Of a stretch of DNA of 54,697 bases, positions 32,798 to 42,306 are shown piece by piece. The translations under genes were made by a program, and so were the position numbers. Below the pieces are notes generated by a model. The model worked only from the letters and a program-made list of their open reading frames with translations. It did no database searches and was not told where the DNA came from. Origin of the DNA: a virus. The stretch lies in the IMG/VR virus record IMGVR_UViG_3300010401_000010, positions 1-54,697 of that record; one strand, given 5' to 3'. Within the stretch, counting starts at the first letter, position 1, and each line of letters begins with the position of its first letter.

Positions 32798-33406
32798 ATG
32801 GACGAGCTGACGCGCGGTCTTGGGGCGAACTACGGCGAGGCGATCCTGGATCCCCTCTCGCCCTGGTGGCGCCCGGCCAGGCGCGGCGATCGCCGGCTTC
32901 GGAACGCCGTCGACGGTGACCCCGTCACCGGCGCCGGTCCGCGCATGACCCACCCCTACTACGAGGACTTGGTGTACGCCCGGATCCCCGACCGCACCAT
33001 CAACCTCGGAAGCGATGGGCTCCGCCGGGCCGACACCGTCGTCACCAAGACTCTGGACGGCTCGGCGGTGACGCGGTTCGACGAGTTCGAGGACGACGTG
33101 ATCTTCAGGGAGATCTGGCTCGCCGATACCCTGTCCACCCTGACCGACATGTACCGGCACTTCCATCGGTACTGGATGGACCAGCTCCCACCGGAACGCT
33201 ACATCGGGTGGCAGCCCCGGCATCGGACGTGGAAGCGGTACTTCATCGAGATCCTCCGCGTCGACTGCGGGGAATCCGACACCGAGTTCCTGATCGAGGA
33301 GCTCGGCAAGCGACCCGGCATGATGCGCGTGTCCCTCTCCGTGACCTTCAAGACCATCCGCGAGTTGGCGTCGCCCTCGGGAATCCTTCTGGCGGGGGGT
33401 GCATAG
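32798..33406 (+). CDS. Distal tail-region protein
   Basis: This 202-aa protein contains aromatic-rich helical segments (LSTLTDMYRHFHRYWMDQLP, RYIGWQPRHRTWKRY) and ends in a beta segment (VSLSVTFKTIRELASP). It is probably an adapter of the tail tip. It ends one base before the next start, so the two are probably translated together. Confidence 0.45.
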   Translation: MDELTRGLGANYGEAILDPLSPWWRPARRGDRRLRNAVDGDPVTGAGPRMTHPYYEDLVYARIPDRTINLGSDGLRRADTVVTKTLDGSAVTRFDEFEDDVIFREIWLADTLSTLTDMYRHFHRYWMDQLPPERYIGWQPRHRTWKRYFIEILRVDCGESDTEFLIEELGKRPGMMRVSLSVTFKTIRELASPSGILLAGGA

Positions 33407-34810
33407 ATGCCGTTCCGTGGCCGCGGCTCGGTCCCCTTCCCCGATCACCGGCGGGTCCACCGCGCGGAGGATCCGCGTCTCCGGAGCCTCTCGCCGGCGC
33501 AGCGGGATCCCGTCGAGAACGGCAACCAGGTCATCAACGCCGTCGCCCTCACGCTCGCGCGAGCTGGGTCCCACCGCCGGAATCCCATCATGGCGGGCCT
33601 GGGCCTCGAGCTGTCGATTCCGCTGGCCCTGGGCGACGACCTGAAGGGAATCTACCTGTTCCAGCGCCGGGCGCGTCCTGGGGCGAACCTGAAAGCCCAG
33701 GCCACCGTCCAGGCCCCGGGGGTCTTCGGGTTCGAGCTGATGGTCGGGAGCGGGCAGACTCTGGCCGGCACGGCGCTGGCGGGCCCGGTCCGGAACTACG
33801 TCCGGATCCAGACGGCGCGCGGATCCTACGAGCGCGAGTTCTGGGCCCAGGACTACGAGGCCGACATCGTCACCCTGAACGGCGAGGCGGCCCTGGACCC
33901 CGAGACCCTGGATCCCGTCGAGATCGTCTGCGAGATCGTGGACGGCTCCAGGACCTGGCTCGACGTCCAGACCGACTTCATGGTCGGCTGGTCGGACGAG
34001 TTCAGCGTCCTCCACCGCCGCGGCGCCGAGGACGTCGAAGCCGGCTTCAAGAAGGCCTACGGTGGCGCGCAGTTCGTCTCCTTCTTCGACGCCACCCCGG
34101 GGACCGAGGGCGTCGGCATCCAGGTGAATCCGCTCGACCAAGTGGCGATCGAGACGCGCCGCACCATCCAGGTCCAGAACACGGTCGGGCTGAAGTCCAT
34201 CATCGCCCGGTTCCGCTCCAAGCAGGACTCCCTCTACTTCGTGGACGTGCCCATCCTGATCCGGGTGATCGACCAGGAGGAAGTCTGCCTGGCGCCCGAG
34301 GTCATGCCGTGCGTGGACCTCTTCGTGAAGGCGGGATCCCCCACCCCGACGGGCCTGCCGTCCACGGCCTCGACTCCGATGGTGCAGGTCGTGGCCGGGC
34401 CGGGGTCGACCGTCGACCAGGACCTGCTCTTCATCACGATCCGCGGCGCCACGGTGGGCGCGACTCCCAAGATGCGGATCCGCCGCTGGTCGTTCACGCC
34501 CTCGCCGGCGGCGCTCATGGGGGCGCGGAAGGTGGCGCTCGACGACGTCGACTACCTGCCGCTCGTCCAGAGTTCCGGGACTCCCGACCTGGACGCGCCC
34601 TACGGCAGCGGGCACCGGTACACGATCGCGCTCTCGGTGGCGCAGCTCCGGAACGACAACGTCGAAAGCCTGGACGTCGTCCTCGTGGACGGCACCAAGC
34701 CCAGCATGCCCATCAGCGTCTACGGCCCCATGGCGCGCGGCCTCGGCTTCGTCTCTATCGGCGCCGGCGGCGTGGGCTCGGGCGGCGGAGTCGTCTGCGG
34801 ACCTTACTAA
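33407..34810 (+). CDS. Large tail-tip protein (putative)
   Basis: This 467-aa protein has a basic N-terminal 45 residues, then a beta-sandwich body with VQAPGVFGFELMVGSGQTLA and YVRIQTARGSYEREF. It ends in a Gly-rich tail (IGAGGVGSGGGVVCGPY). There is no recognised domain. Its size and place suggest a receptor-binding platform or distal tail subunit. It could be a substrate for the two glycosyltransferases encoded next, which is speculation. Confidence 0.4.
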   Translation: MPFRGRGSVPFPDHRRVHRAEDPRLRSLSPAQRDPVENGNQVINAVALTLARAGSHRRNPIMAGLGLELSIPLALGDDLKGIYLFQRRARPGANLKAQATVQAPGVFGFELMVGSGQTLAGTALAGPVRNYVRIQTARGSYEREFWAQDYEADIVTLNGEAALDPETLDPVEIVCEIVDGSRTWLDVQTDFMVGWSDEFSVLHRRGAEDVEAGFKKAYGGAQFVSFFDATPGTEGVGIQVNPLDQVAIETRRTIQVQNTVGLKSIIARFRSKQDSLYFVDVPILIRVIDQEEVCLAPEVMPCVDLFVKAGSPTPTGLPSTASTPMVQVVAGPGSTVDQDLLFITIRGATVGATPKMRIRRWSFTPSPAALMGARKVALDDVDYLPLVQSSGTPDLDAPYGSGHRYTIALSVAQLRNDNVESLDVVLVDGTKPSMPISVYGPMARGLGFVSIGAGGVGSGGGVVCGPY

Positions 34811-34814
34811 GCCA

Positions 34815-35555
34815 ATGAGCGAGAAATACTTCGTCTCGTGTGTCATGCCGACCTACGCGCGGCCGCGCTTCGTCGAGCAGGCGGTGAAGTATTTCCTCCG
34901 GCAGAGCTGGACGCGCGCGGAGCTCCTGATCCTCGACGACTCTCCCCAGGACCTCCGGGCCGAGATCTCGGACCACCCCCGGATCAAGCTCATCCGCCTC
35001 AAGGACCGCCTCCCCATGGGGGAGAAGCACAACCTGGGGCTCGACCAGGCCCAGGGCGACTTCATCGCCCACTGGGACGATGATGACTGGCAGTCCAACC
35101 TCCGCCTGGTCCGGCAGCTCGAAACGCTCACCCTCGAGGACGTCGACCTCTGCGGTTTCTCCATGGGGACCCTCCTGACGACGGGCAACGCCCGCTTCTG
35201 GAAGTTCGACCGGAGCTTTACGCCGCGGAAGCAGTACGTGGGAAACTCGATGGTGACTGTCGGCGTGCCGTTCATGGACGGAACCGCGATGTTCCGCCGC
35301 GGCATCGTGGGGGCCACGCGGTACCCGACCATCCAGGTCAGCCAGAAGGTGCAGTTCCTCCATGACCTGTGGAAGAAGCAGGGAGCACGGATCAAGGCAC
35401 TGCCGAACGCCGGGATGTACGTCTACGTGCGGCACTCGCCGAAGACCGGCGCGACCAACACGTGGCAGTACCTCCAGGACCGCCGGCTGCTCGCGATCGA
35501 CAAGCCGAGCTGGTTCCCCTATGGGGACCTGGACTTCTACAGGAGGGCTGCATGA
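34815..35555 (+). CDS. GT2-family glycosyltransferase
   Basis: This 246-aa GT-A-fold enzyme transfers a sugar from a nucleotide donor. It opens with FVSCVMPTYARPRFVEQAV. AELLILDDSPQ follows, then the catalytic acidic motif HWDDDDW at about residue 90, and GTAMFRRGIVGATRYP for acceptor binding. It has no signal or membrane span. It lies inside the tail module and is coupled (ATGA) to a second GT2 gene, so sugar modification of virion proteins or host surface sugars is likely. Confidence 0.85.
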   Translation: MSEKYFVSCVMPTYARPRFVEQAVKYFLRQSWTRAELLILDDSPQDLRAEISDHPRIKLIRLKDRLPMGEKHNLGLDQAQGDFIAHWDDDDWQSNLRLVRQLETLTLEDVDLCGFSMGTLLTTGNARFWKFDRSFTPRKQYVGNSMVTVGVPFMDGTAMFRRGIVGATRYPTIQVSQKVQFLHDLWKKQGARIKALPNAGMYVYVRHSPKTGATNTWQYLQDRRLLAIDKPSWFPYGDLDFYRRAA

Positions 35556-36262
35556 GCTCTCCGCTGGTTTCCTGCCTCCTGCCGACGGCGCGGCGCCCGG
35601 AGTGGGCCCGCCAGGTCTTCCGAATGATCGAGGAGCAGACCTACAAGAACCTGGAGCTCGTGGTCGTCAATTCCGGCGACCCGATCTCGGGGCTGCCGGC
35701 GTTCGCGCGCGAGGTGCCCGCGAGGGCGAAGGGCTTCCCCGAACAGAACGGCCAGACCATCCTCGAGGCCCGCGGCGACATCCTGGTCTTCCTGGACGAC
35801 GACGACTACTACGCTCCGGACCGGGTGGCGCGGCAGATCGAGCCGATCCTGGCCGGGCGCGCCACCGTCACGGGCGTGAAGATGTACTACTACGTCGAGG
35901 TCCCCGCGATGCGGTGGTACCACCACCCGCCCGCGTCGCCGCTACCGGGTTCCCCGAAGGGCTGGTCGGTGCCCTTCTTCGAGGGCTCGGCCTGCTTCCA
36001 CCGGAGCGTCCTGCGGCACTTCAGGCGCGAGCAGCTCCAGCGCATCTGGCGCACGCCGTTCGTGAACAAGCTCAAGGACGTCGGGGAGAAGCTCGAGATC
36101 ATACCGAACCGGAACGCCATTGTCCGAGTGCAACACGTCGAGGGCTCGACCGGCGCACCGCAGTGCTACGCCCGCGACCTCTCCAAGTGGGTCCGGACCA
36201 AGGCCCCCGCCGAGATCCCCGCCTACGTGACGGACTTCTGGAAGCGAGGGGGTTCGGCATGA
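35552..36262 (+). CDS. GT2-family glycosyltransferase, second copy
   Basis: This 236-aa enzyme has the same GT-A layout as its neighbour: LVSCLLPTARRPEWARQVF, LELVVVNSGDP, the DxD-like LVFLDDDDYY near residue 88, and GSACFHRSVL. The two differ strongly in sequence, so they are not a recent copy and may act in sequence on the same glycan. It overlaps the flanking genes by ATGA at both ends. Confidence 0.85.
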   Translation: MSSPLVSCLLPTARRPEWARQVFRMIEEQTYKNLELVVVNSGDPISGLPAFAREVPARAKGFPEQNGQTILEARGDILVFLDDDDYYAPDRVARQIEPILAGRATVTGVKMYYYVEVPAMRWYHHPPASPLPGSPKGWSVPFFEGSACFHRSVLRHFRREQLQRIWRTPFVNKLKDVGEKLEIIPNRNAIVRVQHVEGSTGAPQCYARDLSKWVRTKAPAEIPAYVTDFWKRGGSA

Positions 36263-37971
36263 GATCGGCCCTCCTAGGATCCAGGCTGAACGAGTTCGCC
36301 GGCGCCCAGACGCGGAAGCCCCGGGCGCAGGTCCTCGTCGTCAACCCGAACCGCACCACCATGAACGCCGTCGCCAACGGCTCGAACGCTGAGCCGTGGG
36401 TGGATCTCTCCGCCTTCGTCGAGTCGGTCGCCTTGAAGTGGGTCGTGGGCTACGAGAACGGCAACGACCAGGGCGTCCCGTCGGCCCAGATCGTCTTCCA
36501 CCGAGCCCCGAACCGTGGTCTCAACTTCCGCGAGGGCCTGATCCAGGACGGCGTGATCGTCCAGATCCGGGTCGGCGATGATCGCGTGAGGAAGTCCGAA
36601 TGGGAGCCCGTGTTCACCGGCAAGTTCCGGGGAACGCCGGGCAACGACGCCGGCACGAGGGCTGACAAATCCGAGGGCTTCACCGCCACGGCCTACGGGC
36701 GCGAGGAGCAGTTCCTCAACCTGAAGATCGAGGCCACCGAAGCGAAACCCGCCGGGACGGACCTGGGCGAGATCGTGTTTCAGATCGCGGTGAAGATGGG
36801 ACTCACGCAGGGGGAGCTCCTGATCGGCGCCCTGGGCGTCGTCACCCAGCACGAGACGAATCAGATCGCGGACGAGCTCGCGCTCTCCGCCCTCTGGCAG
36901 TGCCTCTTCCCCGCCGGCAAGAAGCCCATGTTCGACGGCCGCGGCCGCCTGGTCGCCGTCGACTTCAACCTGGACAAGCCCGCCACGCGCATCTACTCCG
37001 AGGGCGATTTCGTCATCCGGTCGCTTCGGAAGACCCCCAACGAGATCGAGGTCAAGAACTCGGTCCTCATGGTGGGCCAGAACCACAACATGACGAAGCT
37101 GCCCCAGGAGGCCCAGCAGCTGAACGAGGTCATGCCGACCGTGGGCTTCTTCGAGAAGAGCTACAGCGAGAAACATTGGTTCAGCGACGACAAGAAGCAG
37201 CGGGCCGACGACACGCGTCTCGTCACCAAAACCAAGATCATCTGGTCGAACGGACGGTGGAGCCAGATCGACGAGTTCAAGGGCCGCCTGTCGATCGACA
37301 CCCACTGGCTGCAGGCGGCACGAATCATCATCTTCGTTACGTGGCTGGCTGCCCAACTCGCGGTGATCGCTATCGAGCTTCTGATCGATGAAGGCGTAAA
37401 CCCCAACACGCCCATCACGACCTCGACCGGCCCGACGACGCTCGCCATCCTGAAGAGCATCCTCAGCGTCATATCCCAGGTGGCTATGGCCTTCCTGCTA
37501 TGGGCCATGCAGTTCATCGGCCGCGGCCGGTACCAGATCTGGGGGAAGCCCTACGAGAACGCCTACCAGGAGCTCGAGGTCCGCGCCCAGCTTCCCGGCC
37601 TTCTCCCGGAACAGGTCCGGGAGGTGGAATACAAGAACGCCTTCATCAGCACCATGCCGGCGCTCCGCGCGGCCGCGATCGAGCGCCTGCGCCGAGAGCT
37701 GGTCAAGAATCAGGTCTACGAGATCGAGATGCTCGACGACCCCGGCCTCGAGGTCGACGACGTTTTCGAGACCTCAAACGGGGACCGGTTCTACACCCTC
37801 GCCCTCGCCCGCACGCTGCAGCGGAGCGGGCCCTCGCTGATGCAGGTGACCGCCTGGAAGGTGTTCGAGGACATGATCGGCAAAGCCCGCCGTCGGCAGG
37901 AAGCGGCAGATGCCACGGGCACGGTGGGCTATGGCCAGCTCTACGGCGAACTCTACGGGGAGGCTTTCTAA
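36259..37971 (+). CDS. Tail hub-like protein with membrane-type segments
   Basis: This 570-aa protein has N-terminal beta-rich domains (residues 1-200: VALKWVVGYENGNDQGVPSA, VFTGKFRGTPG) that resemble baseplate hub folds. Residues about 355-385 and 400-425 form two long hydrophobic stretches (IIIFVTWLAAQLAVIAIELL and VISQVAMAFLLWAMQFIG). The C-terminal part is helical plus a DDVFE/TNGDRFYTLAL barrel. The hydrophobic pair could insert in host membrane during DNA entry. Confidence 0.55.
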   Translation: MRSALLGSRLNEFAGAQTRKPRAQVLVVNPNRTTMNAVANGSNAEPWVDLSAFVESVALKWVVGYENGNDQGVPSAQIVFHRAPNRGLNFREGLIQDGVIVQIRVGDDRVRKSEWEPVFTGKFRGTPGNDAGTRADKSEGFTATAYGREEQFLNLKIEATEAKPAGTDLGEIVFQIAVKMGLTQGELLIGALGVVTQHETNQIADELALSALWQCLFPAGKKPMFDGRGRLVAVDFNLDKPATRIYSEGDFVIRSLRKTPNEIEVKNSVLMVGQNHNMTKLPQEAQQLNEVMPTVGFFEKSYSEKHWFSDDKKQRADDTRLVTKTKIIWSNGRWSQIDEFKGRLSIDTHWLQAARIIIFVTWLAAQLAVIAIELLIDEGVNPNTPITTSTGPTTLAILKSILSVISQVAMAFLLWAMQFIGRGRYQIWGKPYENAYQELEVRAQLPGLLPEQVREVEYKNAFISTMPALRAAAIERLRRELVKNQVYEIEMLDDPGLEVDDVFETSNGDRFYTLALARTLQRSGPSLMQVTAWKVFEDMIGKARRRQEAADATGTVGYGQLYGELYGEAF

Positions 37972-40900
37972 TGGCCGAGACCTTCACGCCCAATCTGCGG
38001 CTCAGTAAATTCGCCCAGGGCGAGCGCCCGCCGATTCTCAGCGCTGCAAAGCTCAACGAGAACTGGACCAAGACCGACTTGTACATCACCGCATTCGGGC
38101 TCAACGTGAAAGCCAAGGGTGCGATCGGTGACGGAGATCAAGATGACACGGAGGCAATCCAGGAGGCCTTCAATTCTGGGAAGCACGTCCTCCTCTTCGA
38201 CGGCACTTTCAAGGTAACCTCCAAGCTCACGCTTCCCGATTACGACATGCAGCTCATCTTCACCGCCGGATCGGTGATCGACGCATCCTCGGCCGACTTC
38301 CTCCTTTTCGAGTCCGCATACGACCGGGTCTACAAGTTCTCCGGGCAGGCCACGATCAAGGGCAGCGGAAACGTGGGCTCGAAGTTCTTCGCTGCCGAAG
38401 CTGGATCCGCCTCGGGCCCCGGGATCATCATGGAGGACTACTTCATCGTCCGCAATTTCGAGATCATGATGGACAGCCCGAACGGAACGGGCTGCTTCGC
38501 CTTCCTCCGCTCCGTCTACTGGCTGACCGCCAGCCTCACCACGGCTCTTCACGCGAGAGCGGTTCAGCCAGGGAACAGCGTGATCTTCGCGTTCCATTCG
38601 AATTTCATCTCCGAGGGCGGCGGCGAGTGGGGAACCGGCCACGGAGGATTCGAGGGCGGGATCAGCTTCGAAGCGATCGGCGAGCACGTGAACCTCTACA
38701 CGAAAGGCGAGTTCGCCTTCTTCAATGTGGTGGGGGTTGACTTCGGGTACGGCTCTTTGAAGTTCATCGGAACCGAGCCCAGCCAGAGCATCGTCGGCTG
38801 CTACTTTGTGCCCACGAAGGCCGGACAGCTGAACTGGATCGACAACACGGGCGCCGCCGGCTCCGAAATGCAAATCGCGAACACTCTTTTCGTGGCCGGC
38901 GGCGACATGACGGAGGTCATCAAGACCGACAAGAGCCGTTGTCGCCTCCTGGGGGTCAACTTCCAGGGAGTCGCCGGCGCACAAAACACGTTCAAGGAAA
39001 TCAATAGCGCGGACTACAACGAGCTCGTGGGCTGCGTGAATCTGGGCGACGGAGGGGGCCCCACGATTATCGGGGCGAACACTCGGATCAATGGCTCTCT
39101 GGATCGGAACGTCGTGGATTTCGGGGCCGATCCCACTGGGACCAACGATTCCGCCCCAGCATTTTCCAGAGCGATCGCGGCCTCAGGAAAGAGGATCGTT
39201 GCGGACGGAACCTTCAAAGTCAATTCCATGCTCACATTCCCGGACCGCGACGTGGACATCCAGCTGGCTCCCGGGACCACGATCGACATAGGCAACAACG
39301 TCATCACGCTGTTCAAAGTGCCGACCGGTCTGACCGAGAAGCGTCGGTATCGCGTGATTGGCGGCAAGAAGATCATCGGTGGGAACGTAGCCGGTCAAAC
39401 GTTGGTCGAGCAGGCCGACTCCAATTCGAGAGGGGTGATCAATTTCGTGGACGTCGCTCTGATCTCGGACTTTCGCACGATCCTGAACCAGTCCGCCGGC
39501 GCTTTGTCCTTCGTGCAGGACAGCGTCGTGAGAGCGTTCTTCACCAGGTGCAAGATCGTTCCGCCAACCGACGGATCCGTGCTCCTGAAGACTGCCTCTG
39601 CGGCTGGAACCTACGGATACCCGGCGGCAGCGCACTTCGAAGACTGCCCCCTCTGGTCCGAGATCGCACCCGGGCAGAAGGGATGGACCTTCAGCTACGA
39701 CGGCGACATCCTCTGCAAGGGCTACGTGTCGGGCACCTTCAAGGGCACCTGCAAGTGCGACGGTCTCAATACCAGCGGGCCCGTTTTCGCGCTGAACGGG
39801 GCGACCGCAGACGGCACGGATTCGCTGGAAGCTCTTGGCGTGACCTACGACTCCGGCGACGAGATCGGCAACGCCTTCCTGGACAACATCATCCTCAAAT
39901 TCTCCGCTAACAGTTTCTTGATCAAAGGGCCGGGCCTGTCGAGCCGGTCGAAGCTGATTCTGAATGCGTCGACTCTGTCGGTTGTAAACCCGCGCCTCTT
40001 CTTCAGCCTGGCCGACCCAGACGTCCGCATTGACGTGCTCGCCGGCGCTGACAACTGCGAGGTCATCGGTGGGCATCTGGGAAACGCGACGACCGCGCTG
40101 ATCAGAACTGCGGCCGATGGACTTCGGGTGGCGGATTGCGATCTGGACGCCACGGGGAACGTAAAGACGATTCTGGAATCCGGAGCTGCGGACGGAACTT
40201 CAATCGTCAATTGCACGGGGTTGGGCACGGGCGGTGGACCAACGATCATCGGCCCGCGCACGAAGATCAATGGGTCTCTCGAGCGGAATGTGACCGACTT
40301 CGGAGCGGATCCGACAGGTGCAGCATCCTCGATGGACGCCATCCGCGCCGCCCTGGAATCGGCCTGTCCCACCGCCGGAGACCAGGGAACGGTGGTGTTC
40401 GAAGCCGGGACCTATCTCTGGGATGAAACCCTGGAGATCGGCGACATCGAGCCCAGCTTCATCTTCAAGAAGGGCGCCAAGCTCATCCATACCGGCCTGG
40501 GGGCAAACCCTGCCATCAAGTTCCTGGACGGTCTGACCGCGGTTCGGAAGCCCCTTTTCGTCGACATGGAGTCGGAGGGAAACGATTCGGCAACCGATTC
40601 CCTCTTCGAGCTCAACGACGAAGGCTCGCTCTGCAAGCCCCTGATCATCCGACCCCAGCTGAAGGAATGGAGGACCGTGGTCGACATCGTCGGCGCGGAC
40701 CTCACCTACGCGGAGCCGGTCCGCGTCAGATTCGAAGGCGGCCGCATCTTCTCGCCGAACGCCGCGAGCCCGCTGATCAAGACGCCGGACTCGGCCGGCA
40801 CCTACGGCTTCGGCGCCGTCGTCGAATTCATCGGCACCTCGCTTGACGACGACCAGGGCTCGTCTCCGGGCTGGACGATCGACTTCGACGGCGATTTGAT

Positions 40901-41447
40901 CCTTCATGACATCATCGTCCTGAGGCTGGGCGGAGATTCGGCGGTGGATGGATTCCAGCCGAGCGGGACTTCTTGGCTCGGTGGATCTTCGACGATCACA
41001 CAGTACGGGGCAAACTACTGGTCCACCGACCAGGGAGACATCGGCTTCAGTGGCACCGTGATCTTCAAGGTTAGTAATGGCGGCTTCAGGGTGGTCCTGG
41101 CCAACGGTGCAAGCATCCTTGTCAACGGGGTTGCGGTCGAGATCGACATCAGCATCACCTACCCGAACGTTGTGGCCGCGATCGCGGTGGACATTCCCAC
41201 GGGCATGGACTACGCGCGAATCACCGGCCTCTTCGGGGATCACGCGACGGCTGCCATCCGGACAGCTGCGACCAAGGGCAGCTTCTCGTGCCGCTTCAAA
41301 TCCACCGGAGCTCACAAGACCGTTCAGGAACTGGCGGGTGCGGACTACAACGTCGCCGCAGGGTGTTCCGGACTCGCGGCCGGCGGCGGTGTGACCGTTG
41401 TAGGGGCGAACTCCCGATACGACACGACCATCGCGAATTCTGCTTAG
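37971..41447 (+). CDS. Tail spike with three pectate-lyase-like modules
   Basis: This 1158-aa protein has a short virion-binding head (FTPNLRLSKFAQGERP). Three modules follow that each open like pectate-lyase-superfamily depolymerases: KAKGAIGDGDQDDTEAIQEA near residue 48, VVDFGADPTGTNDSAPAFSR near 380, and VTDFGADPTGAASSMDAIRA near 773. Modules 1 and 2 end in GGGPTIIG...RINGSL-like linkers, and the C-terminus carries a variant of the same block. It likely binds and cuts a surface polysaccharide. Starts TAATG on the previous stop. Confidence 0.78.
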   Translation: MAETFTPNLRLSKFAQGERPPILSAAKLNENWTKTDLYITAFGLNVKAKGAIGDGDQDDTEAIQEAFNSGKHVLLFDGTFKVTSKLTLPDYDMQLIFTAGSVIDASSADFLLFESAYDRVYKFSGQATIKGSGNVGSKFFAAEAGSASGPGIIMEDYFIVRNFEIMMDSPNGTGCFAFLRSVYWLTASLTTALHARAVQPGNSVIFAFHSNFISEGGGEWGTGHGGFEGGISFEAIGEHVNLYTKGEFAFFNVVGVDFGYGSLKFIGTEPSQSIVGCYFVPTKAGQLNWIDNTGAAGSEMQIANTLFVAGGDMTEVIKTDKSRCRLLGVNFQGVAGAQNTFKEINSADYNELVGCVNLGDGGGPTIIGANTRINGSLDRNVVDFGADPTGTNDSAPAFSRAIAASGKRIVADGTFKVNSMLTFPDRDVDIQLAPGTTIDIGNNVITLFKVPTGLTEKRRYRVIGGKKIIGGNVAGQTLVEQADSNSRGVINFVDVALISDFRTILNQSAGALSFVQDSVVRAFFTRCKIVPPTDGSVLLKTASAAGTYGYPAAAHFEDCPLWSEIAPGQKGWTFSYDGDILCKGYVSGTFKGTCKCDGLNTSGPVFALNGATADGTDSLEALGVTYDSGDEIGNAFLDNIILKFSANSFLIKGPGLSSRSKLILNASTLSVVNPRLFFSLADPDVRIDVLAGADNCEVIGGHLGNATTALIRTAADGLRVADCDLDATGNVKTILESGAADGTSIVNCTGLGTGGGPTIIGPRTKINGSLERNVTDFGADPTGAASSMDAIRAALESACPTAGDQGTVVFEAGTYLWDETLEIGDIEPSFIFKKGAKLIHTGLGANPAIKFLDGLTAVRKPLFVDMESEGNDSATDSLFELNDEGSLCKPLIIRPQLKEWRTVVDIVGADLTYAEPVRVRFEGGRIFSPNAASPLIKTPDSAGTYGFGAVVEFIGTSLDDDQGSSPGWTIDFDGDLILHDIIVLRLGGDSAVDGFQPSGTSWLGGSSTITQYGANYWSTDQGDIGFSGTVIFKVSNGGFRVVLANGASILVNGVAVEIDISITYPNVVAAIAVDIPTGMDYARITGLFGDHATAAIRTAATKGSFSCRFKSTGAHKTVQELAGADYNVAAGCSGLAAGGGVTVVGANSRYDTTIANSA

Positions 41448-41457
41448 AGGGGGACCA

Positions 41458-41634
41458 ATGGCAAACGAAGTGAACTGCATCAAGTGTGGTGCCGAGATCC
41501 AGCCCGCAGAAGTCCAGCGTCCCAGCTATGTGGTCAAGGCGACGAACAAGAAGATCACGCCGCTCCCGAAGTGCGCCGAGTGCCGCGCGGCTTGGGAAGC
41601 GGCGGCAACGGGAGTCGAGAAGGTTCAGAACTAG
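41458..41634 (+). CDS. 58-aa zinc-ribbon protein
   Basis: This 58-aa ORF has CIKCGAE near the start (C7, C10) and CAECRAAWE near the end (C39, C42), a minimal four-Cys zinc site. It follows the spike by ten bases with a gggg-rich site (agagggggacc). It is a rare small non-structural-looking gene in the tail module; function unknown. Confidence 0.6.
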   Translation: MANEVNCIKCGAEIQPAEVQRPSYVVKATNKKITPLPKCAECRAAWEAAATGVEKVQN

Positions 41635-41637
41635 CCC

Positions 41638-42297
41638 ATGGCCAGCATCCCCTTCATCAGCCGTCGTGAGATCGAGGAGCACCGCAAGACCCGGAACGGG
41701 ATCACCGCGGAGCAGCCGCGCTACGTCGTCGTCGACCAGGCCGGGAACAAGGAATGGGTCGTCGACGTCTTCCTGGGGATGGCGCGGACGGGGCAGCCGA
41801 GCATCGTCCGCGCCTGCCCGATCGCGCCCATCGCGCACGAGCTGATCACCGACGTCCGGATGCCCGTCGAGCTGGAGCGAAACAAGCAGGGCAAGTTCAC
41901 GGTCATCGGCCGGGCCAAGGTGGTGCCGGCCGGCGCCCAGATGCCCGACGACTCCATCCTCAACCCGACCTACCAGGAGGTCCGACCGAACCTCGCCGAG
42001 CTGGGGCTCCTCTGGATCCAGGACGTGGACTTGACCCTCGAGAGGTGGGGCGAGAAGGCATGGGGCGCGCCCGGGAAGCCGTGGCGGCGGGTCACGATGA
42101 AGGACGCCTTCGGGGCGGAGATCATCGGCCCGGATACGGATCCGGAGGACGTCCCGCCGCTGCTCTCCCTCACTCCGACGACGTCCATCGTCACCCGGCA
42201 TACGAAGCTCGCCCGAATTCCTTGGGGTTCTCGGGCATGGGGATCGTGGCCCTGGGGCGGCCACGAGCAGATCACCATCGAACTCGTTGAGGAATAG
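41638..42297 (+). CDS. Virion-region hypothetical protein
   Basis: This 219-aa protein has a beta-rich centre (RYVVVDQAGNKEWVVDVFLG, VELERNKQGKFTVIGRAKVV) and a Trp/Gly-rich C-terminus (GSRAWGSWPWGGHEQITIEL). The frame starts three bases after the preceding stop. It is likely a spike accessory or tail adhesin part; no named family. Confidence 0.45.
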   Translation: MASIPFISRREIEEHRKTRNGITAEQPRYVVVDQAGNKEWVVDVFLGMARTGQPSIVRACPIAPIAHELITDVRMPVELERNKQGKFTVIGRAKVVPAGAQMPDDSILNPTYQEVRPNLAELGLLWIQDVDLTLERWGEKAWGAPGKPWRRVTMKDAFGAEIIGPDTDPEDVPPLLSLTPTTSIVTRHTKLARIPWGSRAWGSWPWGGHEQITIELVEE

Positions 42298-42306
42298 GAG
42301 AAAACC

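Noticed and set aside
29537-34846. A 1769-codon open frame on the minus strand across the tail genes
   Set aside because: It runs opposite to many well-supported coupled genes and is rich in Arg, Gly, Asp and His, as expected for the antisense of high-GC coding sequence. It has no domain.
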